The position numbers and the translations under genes are program-made. A DNA stretch of 64,000 nucleotides from Azospirillum brasilense (GTDB lineage: Bacteria > Pseudomonadota > Alphaproteobacteria > Azospirillales > Azospirillaceae), in NCBI RefSeq assembly GCF_022023855.1, contig NZ_CP059450.1, positions 942,001-1,006,000 of the forward strand. The letters run 5' to 3'. The notes under the pieces are model-generated. The model did not search any database. It was given only the letters and a program-made list of their open reading frames with translations, and was not told the DNA's origin. Shown one piece after another: positions 54,158 through 64,000 of the stretch (its first letter is position 1; each line of letters starts with the position of its first letter).

Positions 54158-54484
54158 CCGCGCCAATTCCGCATCCGCGCACCACGCTGGCTGGGCGACC
54201 GCATCATCATCTGCACCGCCGCCGGCCTCGTCGTCATCGACCGGGAAACCGGTGCGCCGGTCCCCGACGATGACGCGCCCGGCCATGACCCCGCCGCCGA
54301 TTTCTGCCAGTTCTGCCTGCCCATCCTGCACGGCAAGGCCGCCACCCCGGTGGTGGCCGAACCGCCCCTTCCCGCCGTCGGCACCGCCCGGTGCGAGCCG
54401 CCACTCACCACCGAATCCTGGATGCCCGGACGCCGTTTCGGCGCCGCGTGGCCGGGCGGGCCGCCGCCGTCGCGTCCGCTCTGA
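54158..54484 (+). pseudogene. 5'-truncated DUF2946-like protein
   Basis: The frame encodes IIICTAAGLVVIDRETGAP, then a D-A-A-D-F-C-Q-F-C-L-P-I-L-H cluster, resembling DUF2946 (small secreted proteins with CxxC and His near the end, often by copper genes). The usual N-terminal signal peptide is missing. Upstream bases belong to the IS5 remnant, so the 5' end was lost. The tail is proline-rich and ends at 54484. Confidence 0.5.
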
Positions 54485-54569
54485 CCCGACCGTTCAGACC
54501 GCTTCGTTCCGACCGCCCGGGCGCCGGCTGCCCCGGCGGACGGACACGCCCTCCCCTCGACCCCGCCGC

Positions 54570-64000
<9,431 letters not shown>

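Overview
The window is high-GC DNA from an alphaproteobacterium, most likely a Rhodospirillales organism close to Azospirillum. That placement is inferred from GC content, gene types, the ScfR-controlled propionyl-CoA carboxylase locus and the large RTX proteins. It was not tested by any search.

Layout. (1) 1-6561: the propionyl-CoA to succinyl-CoA pathway on the minus strand (pccB, pccA, bioY, methylmalonyl-CoA mutase running off the left edge). It is divergent from an ScfR/PccR-type regulator, with TTTGCAAA-type operator sites between them. (2) 6622-10209: an Asp/Glu racemase-family gene and two glycosyltransferase-like genes. (3) 10352-28240: one uninterrupted 5,962-codon RTX protein gene. 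It has cadherin-like domains, nine ~79-residue repeats, about 15 haemolysin-related (PF06594-like) units, ten RTX/PF06594 modules and a carbohydrate-binding-like insert. (4) 28710-36519: two small genes, then a transport and hydrolysis cluster (CodA-like amidohydrolase, SnoaL-like protein, GntR/FCD regulator, NMT1-type ABC transporter, gamma-glutamyltransferase-like Ntn hydrolase). (5) 36563-40134: MFS exporter, a 39-codon coupled ORF, a beta-lactamase-fold serine hydrolase and a divergent LysR regulator. (6) 40210-49386: TetR regulator, MaoC-type dehydratase, complete Liv-type ABC transporter, acyl-CoA synthetase and AcuI-type acryloyl-CoA reductase. (7) 49659-54484: a decaying island with an IS1111-group IS110 element, a 5'-broken mcrB, mcrC, an IS5-family transposase remnant and a DUF2946 remnant. 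(8) 54570-64000: a second giant RTX protein whose N-terminus lies beyond the right edge, built of FG-GAP-like, SwmB-like and Ig-like repeats.

How the genes may work together. The ligase, dehydratase and AcuI of region 6 could turn a C3 acid such as 3-hydroxypropionate or acrylate into propionyl-CoA. Region 1 could then carboxylate and isomerise propionyl-CoA to succinyl-CoA, with BioY supplying biotin for the carboxylase. The two RTX proteins carry type I secretion-style C-termini and are probably surface or matrix adhesins; no type I secretion genes lie in the window. The two glycosyltransferase-like genes directly follow the first RTX gene on the same strand and may modify it or a surface glycan.

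No rRNA, tRNA, CRISPR array or replication origin was recognised. Domain family names come from reading motifs by eye.
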